Shown here piece by piece: positions 18,436 through 25,752 of a stretch of 41,491 nt of DNA. Position 1 is the stretch's first letter, and each line of letters begins with the position of its first letter. Origin of the DNA: Pseudomonas nitroreducens TX1. Lineage in GTDB: Bacteria > Pseudomonadota > Gammaproteobacteria > Pseudomonadales > Pseudomonadaceae. Made by a program: the position numbers and the translations under genes. The notes beneath the pieces are model-generated. The model was given only the letters and a program-made list of their open reading frames with translations. It was not told the DNA's origin and searched no databases. The stretch lies in NCBI RefSeq assembly GCF_000313755.1, contig NZ_AMZB01000085.1, positions 1 through 41,491 of the forward strand, read 5' to 3'.

Positions 18436-18451
18436 GTATCGATACCGATAC
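18436..18451 (+). promoter_or_regulatory. Palindrome plus repeat upstream of the response regulator gene
   Basis: GTATCGATAC is a perfect 10-base palindrome followed at once by a second CGATAC. It lies about 150 bp before the ATG at 18597 and stands out from the surrounding GC-rich sequence. It may be an operator or promoter element of the regulator-kinase operon; the binding factor is unknown. Confidence 0.3.
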
Positions 18452-18596
18452 ACAGCGGACACGCTGGCGACACCCGTCGGCTGCAGCCTCGCCGACCATG
18501 GCCCGCGCTCGCGATGACGGGTTAGCATGCGTTCGTCGCACGCCCATCGAGGCCTTTGGCCACCCTGCCCTACGTTTTCCTGCGACAGGTCCCTTC

Positions 18597-19352
18597 ATGC
18601 ACCTCACCACTTCCGACGACCCACGCCGCTGGACTATCCGTGCCCTGCTGGTGGATGACGACGAGCCGATCCGCGAGCTGCTCTGCAGTTATCTCGCGCG
18701 TTTCAACATCGAGGCCCATGGCGTAGCCGACGGCATCGGAATGCGCCGCGCACTGCAGAACGGAAGTTTCGACGTGGTGGTACTGGACCTGATGCTGCCC
18801 GGCGAGGATGGCCTTTCCCTGTGCCGCTTCCTGCGCGCCGAGTCGGACATCCCGATCCTCATGCTCACCGCCCGTTGCGAGCCGGCGGACCGCATCATCG
18901 GCCTGGAACTGGGCGCCGACGACTACATGGCCAAGCCTTTCGAGCCGCGCGAGCTGGTAGCGCGTATCCAGACCATCCTGCGCCGCGTGCGCGGCAGCAG
19001 CGGCCCCAGCGAGGAAGGCGCACGTGGTGAACCGCGCGCCCAGGTGCGCTTCGACCAATGGCGCCTGGATAGCGTGCTGCGCCAGCTGCATGCACCCGAT
19101 GGCCTGGTTGTGCCGCTGTCGAACGCCGAATTCCGCCTGCTCTGGGTGTTCCTCGAACGCCCGCGGCGGGTGCTCAACCGCGAACTGCTGCTGGACGCCG
19201 CTCGCGGCCGCGCCATCGAGGCCTTCGACCGCAGCATCGACCTGCTGGTCTCGCGCCTGCGGCAGAAGCTCGGCGACGATCCGCGCTCGCCCCGGCTGAT
19301 CAAGACCGTGCGCGGCGAGGGGTACCTGTTCGATGTCCGCGACATCGCCTGA
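18597..19352 (+). CDS. OmpR-family response regulator
   Basis: 251 residues. The receiver has acidic residues 20-22 (VDDDEP), phosphoacceptor Asp64 in VVVLDLMLPGEDG, Thr in LMLTAR and Lys in ADDYMAKPFEPRE. The C-terminal winged helix ends DRSIDLLVSRLRQKLGDDPRSPRLIKTVRGEGYLF. The start at 18597 gives a short tail (MHLTTSDDPRRWTIRALLVDDDE) before the receiver. It overlaps the kinase gene by 20 bp, so the two are a cognate pair. It is not KdpE, which is separately present. The specific regulon is unknown; the EF-hand gene downstream is the obvious candidate target. Confidence 0.93.
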   Translation: MHLTTSDDPRRWTIRALLVDDDEPIRELLCSYLARFNIEAHGVADGIGMRRALQNGSFDVVVLDLMLPGEDGLSLCRFLRAESDIPILMLTARCEPADRIIGLELGADDYMAKPFEPRELVARIQTILRRVRGSSGPSEEGARGEPRAQVRFDQWRLDSVLRQLHAPDGLVVPLSNAEFRLLWVFLERPRRVLNRELLLDAARGRAIEAFDRSIDLLVSRLRQKLGDDPRSPRLIKTVRGEGYLFDVRDIA

Positions 19353-20448
19353 GCCCGCGCCCGAGCGCGCCAGGGGAAAACCGCTGCAGCGTGCCGACAG
19401 CCTGTTCGCCCGGCTGTTCGGCGTATTCCTGCTGGCCATCGTGATCGCCCACCTGCTGGCCTTTGCCTGGTTCCACCATTACGGCCCGCACCGGCCCGAC
19501 ATGCCGCCACCAGCGCCGCCGGAGCAGGGCTTCGAGCACGGCCCGCCGCCGCAAGGCTTCCAGCCGCCACCCGAGGGCTTGCGTCCGCCTCCGCCGCCGC
19601 GCCTGCCGTTCTGGAGCGCGCCGTTCGCCTTCCAGCTGCTGGCGCTGATCCTCGCCGCCGGCATCGGTGCGCGCCTGCTGGCGCGTCCGGTGCAGCGCAT
19701 GGGCGACGCCGCACTGCGCCTCTCCGAAGACCTGGACAGCCCGCCCCTGCCGGAAACCGGCCCGCGCGAAGCGCGCCAGGCCGCCCACGCCTTCAACCGC
19801 ATGCGCGAACGCATCCGCGAACAGGTGCAGCAGCGCAGCCGCATGCTGGTGGCGGTCTCCCATGACCTGCGCACCCCGCTGTCGCGCCTGCGCCTGCGCG
19901 TCGAGGAAATCGACAACCCGCAATTGCGCACGCGCATCGGCCAGGACCTGGCCGAGATGATTGGCATGCTCGACTCCACCCTGCACTACCTGCAGCAGGA
20001 GCGCGCCACCGAGCCGCTGCAGTGGTTCGACGTGAAGGCCCTGGCCGACTCCCTGGCCGAAGACGCCTGCGAACGTGGCGCCGATGTCGGCGTCGAAGGC
20101 TTCTGCGCGCCGCTCAAGGTGCAGCCCATGGCCTTGCGCTCGTGCCTGAACAACCTCCTGGACAATGCCCTGCGCTACGCCGGCGAGGTCAGCATCGAGC
20201 TGCGCGACGGTACCCGCGAGGTGGAAATCCGCGTGCGCGACCACGGCCCGGGCATTCCCGCCGAGCTGCGCGAGCAGGTGTTCGAACCGTTCTTCCGCCT
20301 GGAAGGCTCGCGCAATCGCAACTCCGGCGGCGTTGGCCTGGGCCTGGCCATCGCCCGCGATGCCGCGCGGCGCCAGGGCGGCGACCTGGCCTTCGAGGAA
20401 ACCCCAGGCGGCGGCGCCACCGCCGTGCTGCGCCTGCCACGAGGCTGA
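19333..20448 (+). CDS. Sensor histidine kinase with a Pro/His-rich periplasmic loop
   Basis: 371 residues. TM1 is at about 28-47 and TM2 at about 95-115. Between them is a loop of only about 45 residues, rich in Pro, His and acidic groups (WFHHYGPHRPDMPPPAPPEQG and FEHGPPPQ). HAMP, dimerisation domain with His177 (VSHDLRTPLSRLRLR), N box NNLLDNALRYA, G1 DHGPGIP and G2 GVGLGLAIA follow; the kinase core looks intact. The loop is too short for a folded sensor domain, so it may bind metal ions or feel the membrane or a partner; the ligand is not known. It forms an operon with the regulator gene (20-bp overlap), and the EF-hand gene follows after 98 bp. Confidence 0.92.
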   Translation: MSATSPEPAPERARGKPLQRADSLFARLFGVFLLAIVIAHLLAFAWFHHYGPHRPDMPPPAPPEQGFEHGPPPQGFQPPPEGLRPPPPPRLPFWSAPFAFQLLALILAAGIGARLLARPVQRMGDAALRLSEDLDSPPLPETGPREARQAAHAFNRMRERIREQVQQRSRMLVAVSHDLRTPLSRLRLRVEEIDNPQLRTRIGQDLAEMIGMLDSTLHYLQQERATEPLQWFDVKALADSLAEDACERGADVGVEGFCAPLKVQPMALRSCLNNLLDNALRYAGEVSIELRDGTREVEIRVRDHGPGIPAELREQVFEPFFRLEGSRNRNSGGVGLGLAIARDAARRQGGDLAFEETPGGGATAVLRLPRG

Positions 20449-20456
20449 TGTAGAGC

Positions 20457-20478
20457 GGCGCATACAAGGCGCACAAAC
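20457..20478 (+). promoter_or_regulatory. 11-bp direct repeat ahead of the EF-hand gene
   Basis: GGCGCATACAA is followed directly by GGCGCACAAAC, two near-copies with an 11-bp period, 69-90 bp before the ATG at 20547. This is the half-site spacing expected for an OmpR-family regulator, such as the one encoded at 18597. A small GGAG/CTCC dyad lies closer to the gene. Inference only. Confidence 0.4.
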
Positions 20479-20546
20479 CCTCGACACAGACGCCACCGAG
20501 GCTGCGAAAACCGGAGAACCCTCCGGGCAACCATGGAGACAGTCCT

Positions 20547-21260
20547 ATGATCAGCGGCGTCAGCAGCTACTCGAGCCATTACACCGGCTCGACGCTCGCC
20601 AGGACCCAGACCGCCAGCAGTTCGACCGGCACCCAGGCCGGCAACTGCGGAGGCAACCAGGGCGCGGCGAAATTCCAGGAAGACCTGTTCAAGTCCATCG
20701 ACAGCGATGGCGACGGCAACCTCACCACAGACGAGCTGACCAGCGCTCTGTCTTCTGGTGACAGTGACAGCAGCATCGATGTCGACGACCTGCTCGCTCA
20801 ACTGGACAGCGATGGCAGCGGCGGAGTCTCGCAGGACGAGCTGTCGGCCGCCATGCCTCCACCGCCGCCCGGCGGCATGGGTGGCCCAGGAGGCGTGGCC
20901 AATGCCGGCGGGTCCGGCGAGGACTTGATCAGCGCGCTGGACACCAATGGCGACGGCGTCATCAGCGCCGACGAACTGGCAGCCGCCGGCAAGGACGACG
21001 CCAGCGGCCCACTCAGCCAGGTGTTCAGCCAACTCGACGCCGACGGCAGCGGCGGCGACGAGCCGACCAGCGCGTTCCTGGCCCAGCGCCAGGGCGATGG
21101 GCCACCGCCACCCCCACCATCCGCCAGCCAGTCCGACACGGACACCCACACCACCGCGGCCTACCAGAAGCTGGTGGCCAACCTGCTCAAGCAGTACCAG
21201 AGCAGCGATGCCACTGCGCTCCAGGCCACCGGCGGCAGTCTGGTGAACATCGCCGCCTGA
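20547..21260 (+). CDS. EF-hand calcium-binding protein (XopAW-like)
   Basis: 237 residues. Canonical 12-residue EF-hand loops lie at 52-63 (DSDGDGNLTTDE), 87-98 (DSDGSGGVSQDE) and 132-143 (DTNGDGVISADE); degenerate ones lie near 72-81 and at 164-175 (DADGSGGDEPTS, lacking the final Glu). A PPPPPGGMGGPGG linker separates the halves and a second proline run follows at about 187-193. The N-terminus (MISGVSSYSSHYTGSTLART) is Ser/Thr-rich without a Sec signal, as in proteins annotated as XopAW-like, but no type III system is visible here. GGAG lies upstream of the ATG and a strong terminator follows. A role in calcium buffering or sensing is inferred from the loops only. Confidence 0.88.
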   Translation: MISGVSSYSSHYTGSTLARTQTASSSTGTQAGNCGGNQGAAKFQEDLFKSIDSDGDGNLTTDELTSALSSGDSDSSIDVDDLLAQLDSDGSGGVSQDELSAAMPPPPPGGMGGPGGVANAGGSGEDLISALDTNGDGVISADELAAAGKDDASGPLSQVFSQLDADGSGGDEPTSAFLAQRQGDGPPPPPPSASQSDTDTHTTAAYQKLVANLLKQYQSSDATALQATGGSLVNIAA

Positions 21261-21273
21261 TCTGCCCGGCACC

Positions 21274-21313
21274 ACCACCGGAGCGCCCCGCTCCGGTGGT
21301 ATTGCTCATTTTT
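21274..21313 (+). terminator. Rho-independent terminator after the EF-hand gene
   Basis: A perfect 12-bp stem, ACCACCGGAGCG / CGCTCCGGTGGT with loop CCC (21274-21300), is followed by ATTGCTCATTTTT. It starts 13 bases after the stop codon. Confidence 0.85.
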
Positions 21314-21360
21314 CGCATTGCCAGCGCTCCGCCGCTGCCCTAGTCTTGGCCTTCCTAATT

Positions 21361-21377
21361 CATCCGATGATTGGATG
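21361..21377 (+). promoter_or_regulatory. Possible GntR operator
   Basis: CATCC and GGATG form an inverted repeat around GATGATT, directly upstream of the GntR gene start (21383) and partly over its ribosome binding site. FCD-type GntR regulators often bind short dyads at their own promoters. Weak evidence. Confidence 0.35.
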
Positions 21378-21382
21378 TTTGA

Positions 21383-22030
21383 ATGCCAAGCCCCCTTCAG
21401 AAACGCTCGCTGGTGGACATTGCCCTCGAGCAGATCCACCAGCGCATCGGCGACGGCATCTGGCCACTGGGCCAGCGCCTGCCGCCGGAGCCCGAACTGG
21501 CCGAGTCCCTCGGTATCAGCCGCAACACCGTGCGCGAAGCGGTGCGCGTGCTGACCTTCTCCGGCGTACTGGAAGTGCGCCAGGGCGACGGCACCTACGT
21601 GCGCGCCTGCGCCAACCCGCTGGACGCCATGCTGGTGCTGGCCCGCAGCTCGGTGGAACAGGCGCTGGAAGCGCGCGGCATCATCGAGGTGGAAGCCAGC
21701 CGGCTGGCCGCCGAGCGCCGCAGCGAAGCCGACCTCGCCGACCTGCACGAAGCGCTGGAGGCTTCCGCCGTGCATCACGGCGGCGATCTTGCCACCTACA
21801 TCGAACTCGACCTGATGTTCCACCAGCGCGTGGTCGACAGCGCCCATAATCCGGTGCTCAGCGAGCTTTACCGCTATTTCTCCCAGGTGATCCGCGCCGG
21901 CCTGGAGCGCACGATCGGCGACCCGAGCCGACCGCAACCCAGCTTCGAACTGCACCGCGAGCTGCTCGAGGCCATCGCCCGTGGCGACGCCGAGGCCGCC
22001 GCGAAAGCGAACCGCGCGCTGCTGATCTGA
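21383..22030 (+). CDS. GntR family (FadR/FCD subfamily) transcriptional regulator
   Basis: 215 residues. The winged helix at about 8-75 includes RLPPEPELAESLGISRNTVREAVRVLTFSGVLEVRQGDGTYV, the GntR signature. An all-helical FCD effector domain follows at about 80-210, with conserved positions such as the Asp and His of LDLMFHQRVVDSAHNP that bind a metal in this class. The ligand is usually a small organic acid; here it is unknown. The MFS gene starts 59 bp downstream on the same strand and is the likely target. Likely counterpart PA1627 by position. Confidence 0.93.
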   Translation: MPSPLQKRSLVDIALEQIHQRIGDGIWPLGQRLPPEPELAESLGISRNTVREAVRVLTFSGVLEVRQGDGTYVRACANPLDAMLVLARSSVEQALEARGIIEVEASRLAAERRSEADLADLHEALEASAVHHGGDLATYIELDLMFHQRVVDSAHNPVLSELYRYFSQVIRAGLERTIGDPSRPQPSFELHRELLEAIARGDAEAAAKANRALLI

Positions 22031-22089
22031 CTCTCCTTGCCACAACGTTCGACGAATGTTCTCTGCCTTGCTGCACTGGAATGCCCGCC

Positions 22090-23367
22090 ATGTCCTTGCC
22101 CCATGACCCGAAAGACACCGAACACAAGGTGTCCCGCCCGCCCGAAGAACTGCTGATCGACGCCGAGGACGACGACGTGAAGGCAGCGCCGCGCCCGCAA
22201 CGCACCTGGCTGTTGCTCCTGGGCCTGGTGCTGGTGGCGATCAACCTGCGCCCGGCGCTTTCCAGCCTGTCGCCGCTGCTCAACACCGTGCGCGACGGCA
22301 CCGGCCTTTCCGCTGCCGCCGCCGGCCTGCTGACCACCCTGCCGGTGCTCTGCCTGGGCCTGTTCGCGCCGCTGGCGCCGATGCTCGCGCGGCGCCTGGG
22401 CGCCGAGCGCACCGTGCTGCTGATCCTCTTCACCCTGGCCGGCGGCATCGTCCTGCGCAGCCTGTTCCCGGTGGCCGGGCTGTTCCTCGGCAGCCTGGTG
22501 GCCGGCGCCAGCATCGGCATCATCGGCGTGCTGCTGCCGGGCATCGTCAAGCGCGACTTCCCGCACATCGCCGGGACCATGACCGGCGTCTACACCATGG
22601 CCCTGTGCCTGGGCGCCGCCACCGCCGCTGGAGCCACCGTGCCGCTGGCCGGACTGTTGGGCAGCAGCTGGCAACTGGCCCTGGCGTTCTGGGCGATTCC
22701 CGCCGTGGTCGCTGCGGCGATCTGGCTGCCGCAGACGCGCCAGAACCACCACGCCCACCGCGCGGTGTACAAGGTGAAGGGGCTATGGCGCGACCCGCTG
22801 GCGTGGCAGGTCACGCTGTACATGGGCCTGCAGTCGTCGCTGGCCTACATCGTCTTTGGCTGGGTACCGTCGATCCTCATCGACCGCGGCCTGAGCGCAG
22901 TGGAGGCCGGGCTGGTGCTCTCCGGATCGGTGATGGTGCAGTTGTTCAGCGCACTGGCCGCGCCCTGGCTGGCTACCCGTGGCAAGGACCAACGCATCGC
23001 CGTGGTGATCGTCATGGGCCTGACCCTGGCCGGCCTGCTCGGCCTACTGTTCGCGCCGCTCGCGGGGATCTGGGGCTGGGCGGTGGTGCTCGGCCTCGGC
23101 CAGGGCGGCACCTTCAGTATCGCCCTGGCGCTGATCGTGCTGCGCTCGCCGGACTCCCACGTCGCCTCCAACCTCTCCGGCATGGCCCAGGGCGTGGGCT
23201 ACACCCTGGCGGCCTGCGGACCGTTCCTGGTCGGCGTGGTGCACGACGCCACCGGCGGCTGGGCAGCGACCGGGGTGATCTTCGTGGTGGTGACGGTGGC
23301 GGGGATCGTGTTCGGCCTGGGCGCAGGGCGGGACAAGCTGGTGCAGGTGAGGAGCGAGCACGTCTGA
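22090..23367 (+). CDS. MFS transporter, CynX/NimT family
   Basis: 425 residues from ATG 22090 (a second ATG, three codons earlier at 22081, has no properly spaced ribosome binding site). After a charged N-terminal tail of about 40 residues there are about twelve membrane helices. LVAINLRPALSSLSPLL, RRLGAERTVLL, VGASIGIIGVLLPGIVKRDFP and LGLGQGGTFSIAL are characteristic of CynX/NimT-type carriers, a group that includes cyanate and 2-nitroimidazole transporters. There is no cyanase gene nearby, so the substrate is not assigned. Probably co-regulated with the upstream GntR gene. Confidence 0.92.
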   Translation: MSLPHDPKDTEHKVSRPPEELLIDAEDDDVKAAPRPQRTWLLLLGLVLVAINLRPALSSLSPLLNTVRDGTGLSAAAAGLLTTLPVLCLGLFAPLAPMLARRLGAERTVLLILFTLAGGIVLRSLFPVAGLFLGSLVAGASIGIIGVLLPGIVKRDFPHIAGTMTGVYTMALCLGAATAAGATVPLAGLLGSSWQLALAFWAIPAVVAAAIWLPQTRQNHHAHRAVYKVKGLWRDPLAWQVTLYMGLQSSLAYIVFGWVPSILIDRGLSAVEAGLVLSGSVMVQLFSALAAPWLATRGKDQRIAVVIVMGLTLAGLLGLLFAPLAGIWGWAVVLGLGQGGTFSIALALIVLRSPDSHVASNLSGMAQGVGYTLAACGPFLVGVVHDATGGWAATGVIFVVVTVAGIVFGLGAGRDKLVQVRSEHV

Positions 23368-23429
23368 GCTCGCCGGATCGCAGAGCGGACACCCCGTTCC
23401 GAGTTACTCGCCCTACGCCGGAGTACTAC

Positions 23430-23456
23430 TGTAAGAGCGAGCTTACTCGCGAACAG
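23430..23456. repeat. REP-like element downstream of the MFS gene
   Basis: TGTAAGAGCGAGCTTACTCG then CGAACAG: a diverged single copy of the GTAGGAGCG family whose core (GAGCTTACTCGC) can still form a small stem. Confidence 0.7.
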
Positions 23457-23489
23457 CGCTTGCGATGGACTCCGCAGTGGCCGATTGCA

Positions 23490-23615
23490 CCCTCTCCCTG
23501 AAGGGAGAGGGGACTGTTCGCAGCGTTGAAAGCTCGAATCCAGCCGGCTGAATCCGAAGGACAACCTTGTGCCGAACGGCTCCCTCTCCCTTCAGGGAGA
23601 GGGCTGGGGAGAGGG
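23490..23615. repeat. Reverse/forward pair of CCCTCTCCC repeats
   Basis: The reverse element at 23490-23512 (CCCTCTCCC, TGAA, GGGAGAGGG, then GACTGTTCG) faces a forward element at 23582-23615 (CCCTCTCCC, TTCA, GGGAGAGGG, CTGG, GGAGAGGG). They lie in the gap between the convergent MFS and AI-2E family genes, where stems could act as a shared transcript end. Confidence 0.85.
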
Positions 23616-23634
23616 TAGCCCCCGCTCCGACCCA

Positions 23635-24690
23635 TCAAGCCACTGGCGGCGGCGGAGGCCGGTGCGAGCTCGCAACCCAGGCACTGACCAGATTGTAAAC
23701 CACCGCCAGCAGCACCGGGCCTAGGAACAGGCCGATGAAGCCGAAGCTGAGCAACCCGCCGAGCACGCCCAGCAGCACCACCACCAGCGGCAGGTTGCCG
23801 CCGCGGCTGATCAGGTAGGGCTTGAGGATATTGTCCACGCCACTGATGACGAAGAAGCCCCAGATCGCCATGAACACCGCGTATCCGTAGCTTTCCTGGT
23901 AGAACAGCCAGATGACGGCCGGGCCCCACACCAGCGGTGGCACCATCAGCAGGCTGCAGACGAAGGTCAACAACCCCAGCACCAGGGCACCCGGCACGCC
24001 GGCGACAAGGAAGCCGATGGTGGCCAGCACGGCCTGCGCCGCGGCGGTGCCGATCACACCGTTGACCACGCGCTGCACGGTACCAGCGATGATATCCATG
24101 TACTGCTGCGCCGCCTCGCCGATCAGGCGCTCGAGCACACCGTGGGCGAATGCCTGGAGGCGCAGGCCGTCGCGGTAGAAGAAGAAGATCAGCACCAGGC
24201 TGAGCACCAGTTCGAAGATGCCCGCGCCCAGCTTGGCGCTGCGCGCCAGGGCCCAGTTGCCAACCTCGCCCATGTAGGGCTTGAGCGCGGAGAAGATGGC
24301 CACGCCCTGCTGGTCGGCCTGGTACCACCAGCCAATCAGCCGATCGCCGATCAGCGGTACCCGTGCCATCCACGCCGGCGGTGGCGGCAGGCCGGAAACC
24401 TGCAGGTTCTTCACCAGTTCGACGCCTTCGCGCACCCTGTCCACCAGGCCGAAGCCCAGCCACACCAGGGGCAACGCCACCAGCACGATCCAGCCCACGG
24501 TCAGCAAACCCGCCGCCGTGGCCTGTCGGCCACCCAGCAACTGCGTCAGCAGGCGCATCAGCGGCCAACTGGCGAAGGCCAGCACGGCGGCCCAGAACAG
24601 CGCGGACCAGAAGGGCAGCAGCACCCAGATACTGGCGCCCAGCAACCCGAGCAGCAGCAAGCGCAGCAACAGGCGATCGTTGTCGAACAT
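23635..24690 (-). CDS. AI-2E family transporter (YdiK/PerM-type membrane protein)
   Basis: 351 residues, about eight membrane helices arranged as an N-terminal pair, a soluble central segment (about 90-155), and a C-terminal bundle with the family patterns GVIGTAAAQAVLATIGFLVAGVP, LLMVPPLVWGPAVIWL and DNILKPYLISRGGNLP. The family contains autoinducer-2 exporters and other exporters, and most members have no known substrate; a role in AI-2 export is not implied. It is a single gene on the minus strand, with the next minus-strand gene starting 88 bp upstream of it. Confidence 0.92.
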   Translation of the reverse strand: MFDNDRLLLRLLLLGLLGASIWVLLPFWSALFWAAVLAFASWPLMRLLTQLLGGRQATAAGLLTVGWIVLVALPLVWLGFGLVDRVREGVELVKNLQVSGLPPPPAWMARVPLIGDRLIGWWYQADQQGVAIFSALKPYMGEVGNWALARSAKLGAGIFELVLSLVLIFFFYRDGLRLQAFAHGVLERLIGEAAQQYMDIIAGTVQRVVNGVIGTAAAQAVLATIGFLVAGVPGALVLGLLTFVCSLLMVPPLVWGPAVIWLFYQESYGYAVFMAIWGFFVISGVDNILKPYLISRGGNLPLVVVLLGVLGGLLSFGFIGLFLGPVLLAVVYNLVSAWVASSHRPPPPPVA

Positions 24691-24778
24691 TGGAAACCCC
24701 GATTGGCTCGAAAGCCCCAGTGTAGGGCGTTTCCGTTCCTGGTGCCGGATATTCAGCCTGGAGAATGCGCTCAGGAAA

Positions 24779-25669
24779 TCAGCGCAGCCAGGTCATATGC
24801 AGGCCTTCGCCATCATCCTTGCCTTGCTCCAGACGCGCATCGCGTACGCCCTGGGCGGTGAGCGCCGCCCGCCAGTCGCCAGCGTGCCGGCCGGCCAGTT
24901 CCACACGCACGCCGGTGTCCAGGCGCAGGGTGCGCACCAGCAGGTCGAGCCAGGCGCCACCCGGTTCCTGCGGCACGTGGCTCAAGGTCAGCTCGCCGTT
25001 GGCCTTGAGCAGGCGCATCAGGGTCGCCGGGCTGGGCAGCAGCTCGCCCAGAGCAGCGCTGCTGTCCAACTGTTCGGCGTGCAGGTAGGCGCGGCGGTTG
25101 CCACGGGTGATGGTGTAGACCGCCAGCAGACTGTTCTCGCGCGGAGCGGCGAGGCGCACCAGCAGGTAGGCCTGCTGGTCGTCCGGACCAAACAGCTTGG
25201 CGTTGCCGAACACCGAGTTGGCCAGCAGGTTGCTGGAGCCGCAATCGCGGCTCTCGCACCAGAACAGCGGCGTGGCGTCGGCCTTGAGCAGATCCTTGCG
25301 CGCGGCGGCAAAGGCGCTCTGGCTGGAATCCTCGTCAGGCAGGCGGTAGGTCACGGCGGTCAGGTCGCCGATGGCGCGTACCTCCCCTTCCATGCGCAGG
25401 CGCCCGCTGATGCGGCTGATCGAGCCTTGCGGATAGATACGCTCCTGGCTGGCGGCCTGGTTGAAGTCGACGATCTCCGAACGCGGGAAGCGCGGGAGGA
25501 TCTCCAGGTCGTGGCTGTCGGGCAGATCGGCGGAGCCAGCGATACTGGTGAAGCCGAGCAGTCCGCCGGCGATCAGCATGCGGAACAGCCGTGACATCCG
25601 GTGCGCGTCGGTCCTGGCGAAGTGAGGGTGTTCCGGCCCCTGGCGCGCGGCGGTCTGGATGTCGAGCAT
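24779..25669 (-). CDS. DUF4892 domain protein, exported
   Basis: 296 residues from ATG 25669, where AGGGAGA is well spaced upstream; the extra N-terminal codons have high GC3. An alternative ATG at 25597 (272 residues) gives a classical signal peptide (RLFRMLIAGGLLGFTSIAGSA, cleaved before DLPDSHD) but has no ribosome binding site. The mature protein matches Pseudomonas DUF4892: LEILPRFPRSEIVDF, a paired-cysteine segment FWCESRDCGSS, and QAYLLVRL. It is probably periplasmic or outer-membrane associated; function unknown. Likely counterpart PA1624. Confidence 0.82.
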   Translation of the reverse strand: MLDIQTAARQGPEHPHFARTDAHRMSRLFRMLIAGGLLGFTSIAGSADLPDSHDLEILPRFPRSEIVDFNQAASQERIYPQGSISRISGRLRMEGEVRAIGDLTAVTYRLPDEDSSQSAFAAARKDLLKADATPLFWCESRDCGSSNLLANSVFGNAKLFGPDDQQAYLLVRLAAPRENSLLAVYTITRGNRRAYLHAEQLDSSAALGELLPSPATLMRLLKANGELTLSHVPQEPGGAWLDLLVRTLRLDTGVRVELAGRHAGDWRAALTAQGVRDARLEQGKDDGEGLHMTWLR

Positions 25670-25752
25670 GCACAATCTCCCTGAAGCGATCCGTGCAGCG
25701 TCGCGGCCGGCCCCGCTTTAGTCAAGCCACAGGGCGCTACGGGGTGTTTCCC

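Larger units (their letters stand above)
18278..18596. other. Intergenic control region between kdpF and the response regulator gene
   Basis: 319 bp without a convincing gene, shared by two divergent operons. It holds three GCGTAAA boxes (18355-18405), an imperfect dyad TTGCCG/CGGCAA near 18327-18345, and GTATCGATACCGATAC at 18436-18451. A clear -35/-10 pair could not be assigned on either side. Confidence 0.6.

Noticed and set aside
20547..21260. Calling the EF-hand protein a type III effector
   Set aside because: Resemblance to XopAW-type proteins rests on EF-hand loops and composition; no secretion system or chaperone gene is seen here.
22090..23367. Naming the MFS gene cynX (cyanate transporter)
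   Set aside because: No cyanase or CynR gene nearby and the family has other substrates.
23635..24690. Assigning AI-2 (quorum signal) export
   Set aside because: The family name is broad; no luxS or lsr gene is present, and most members have other or unknown roles.
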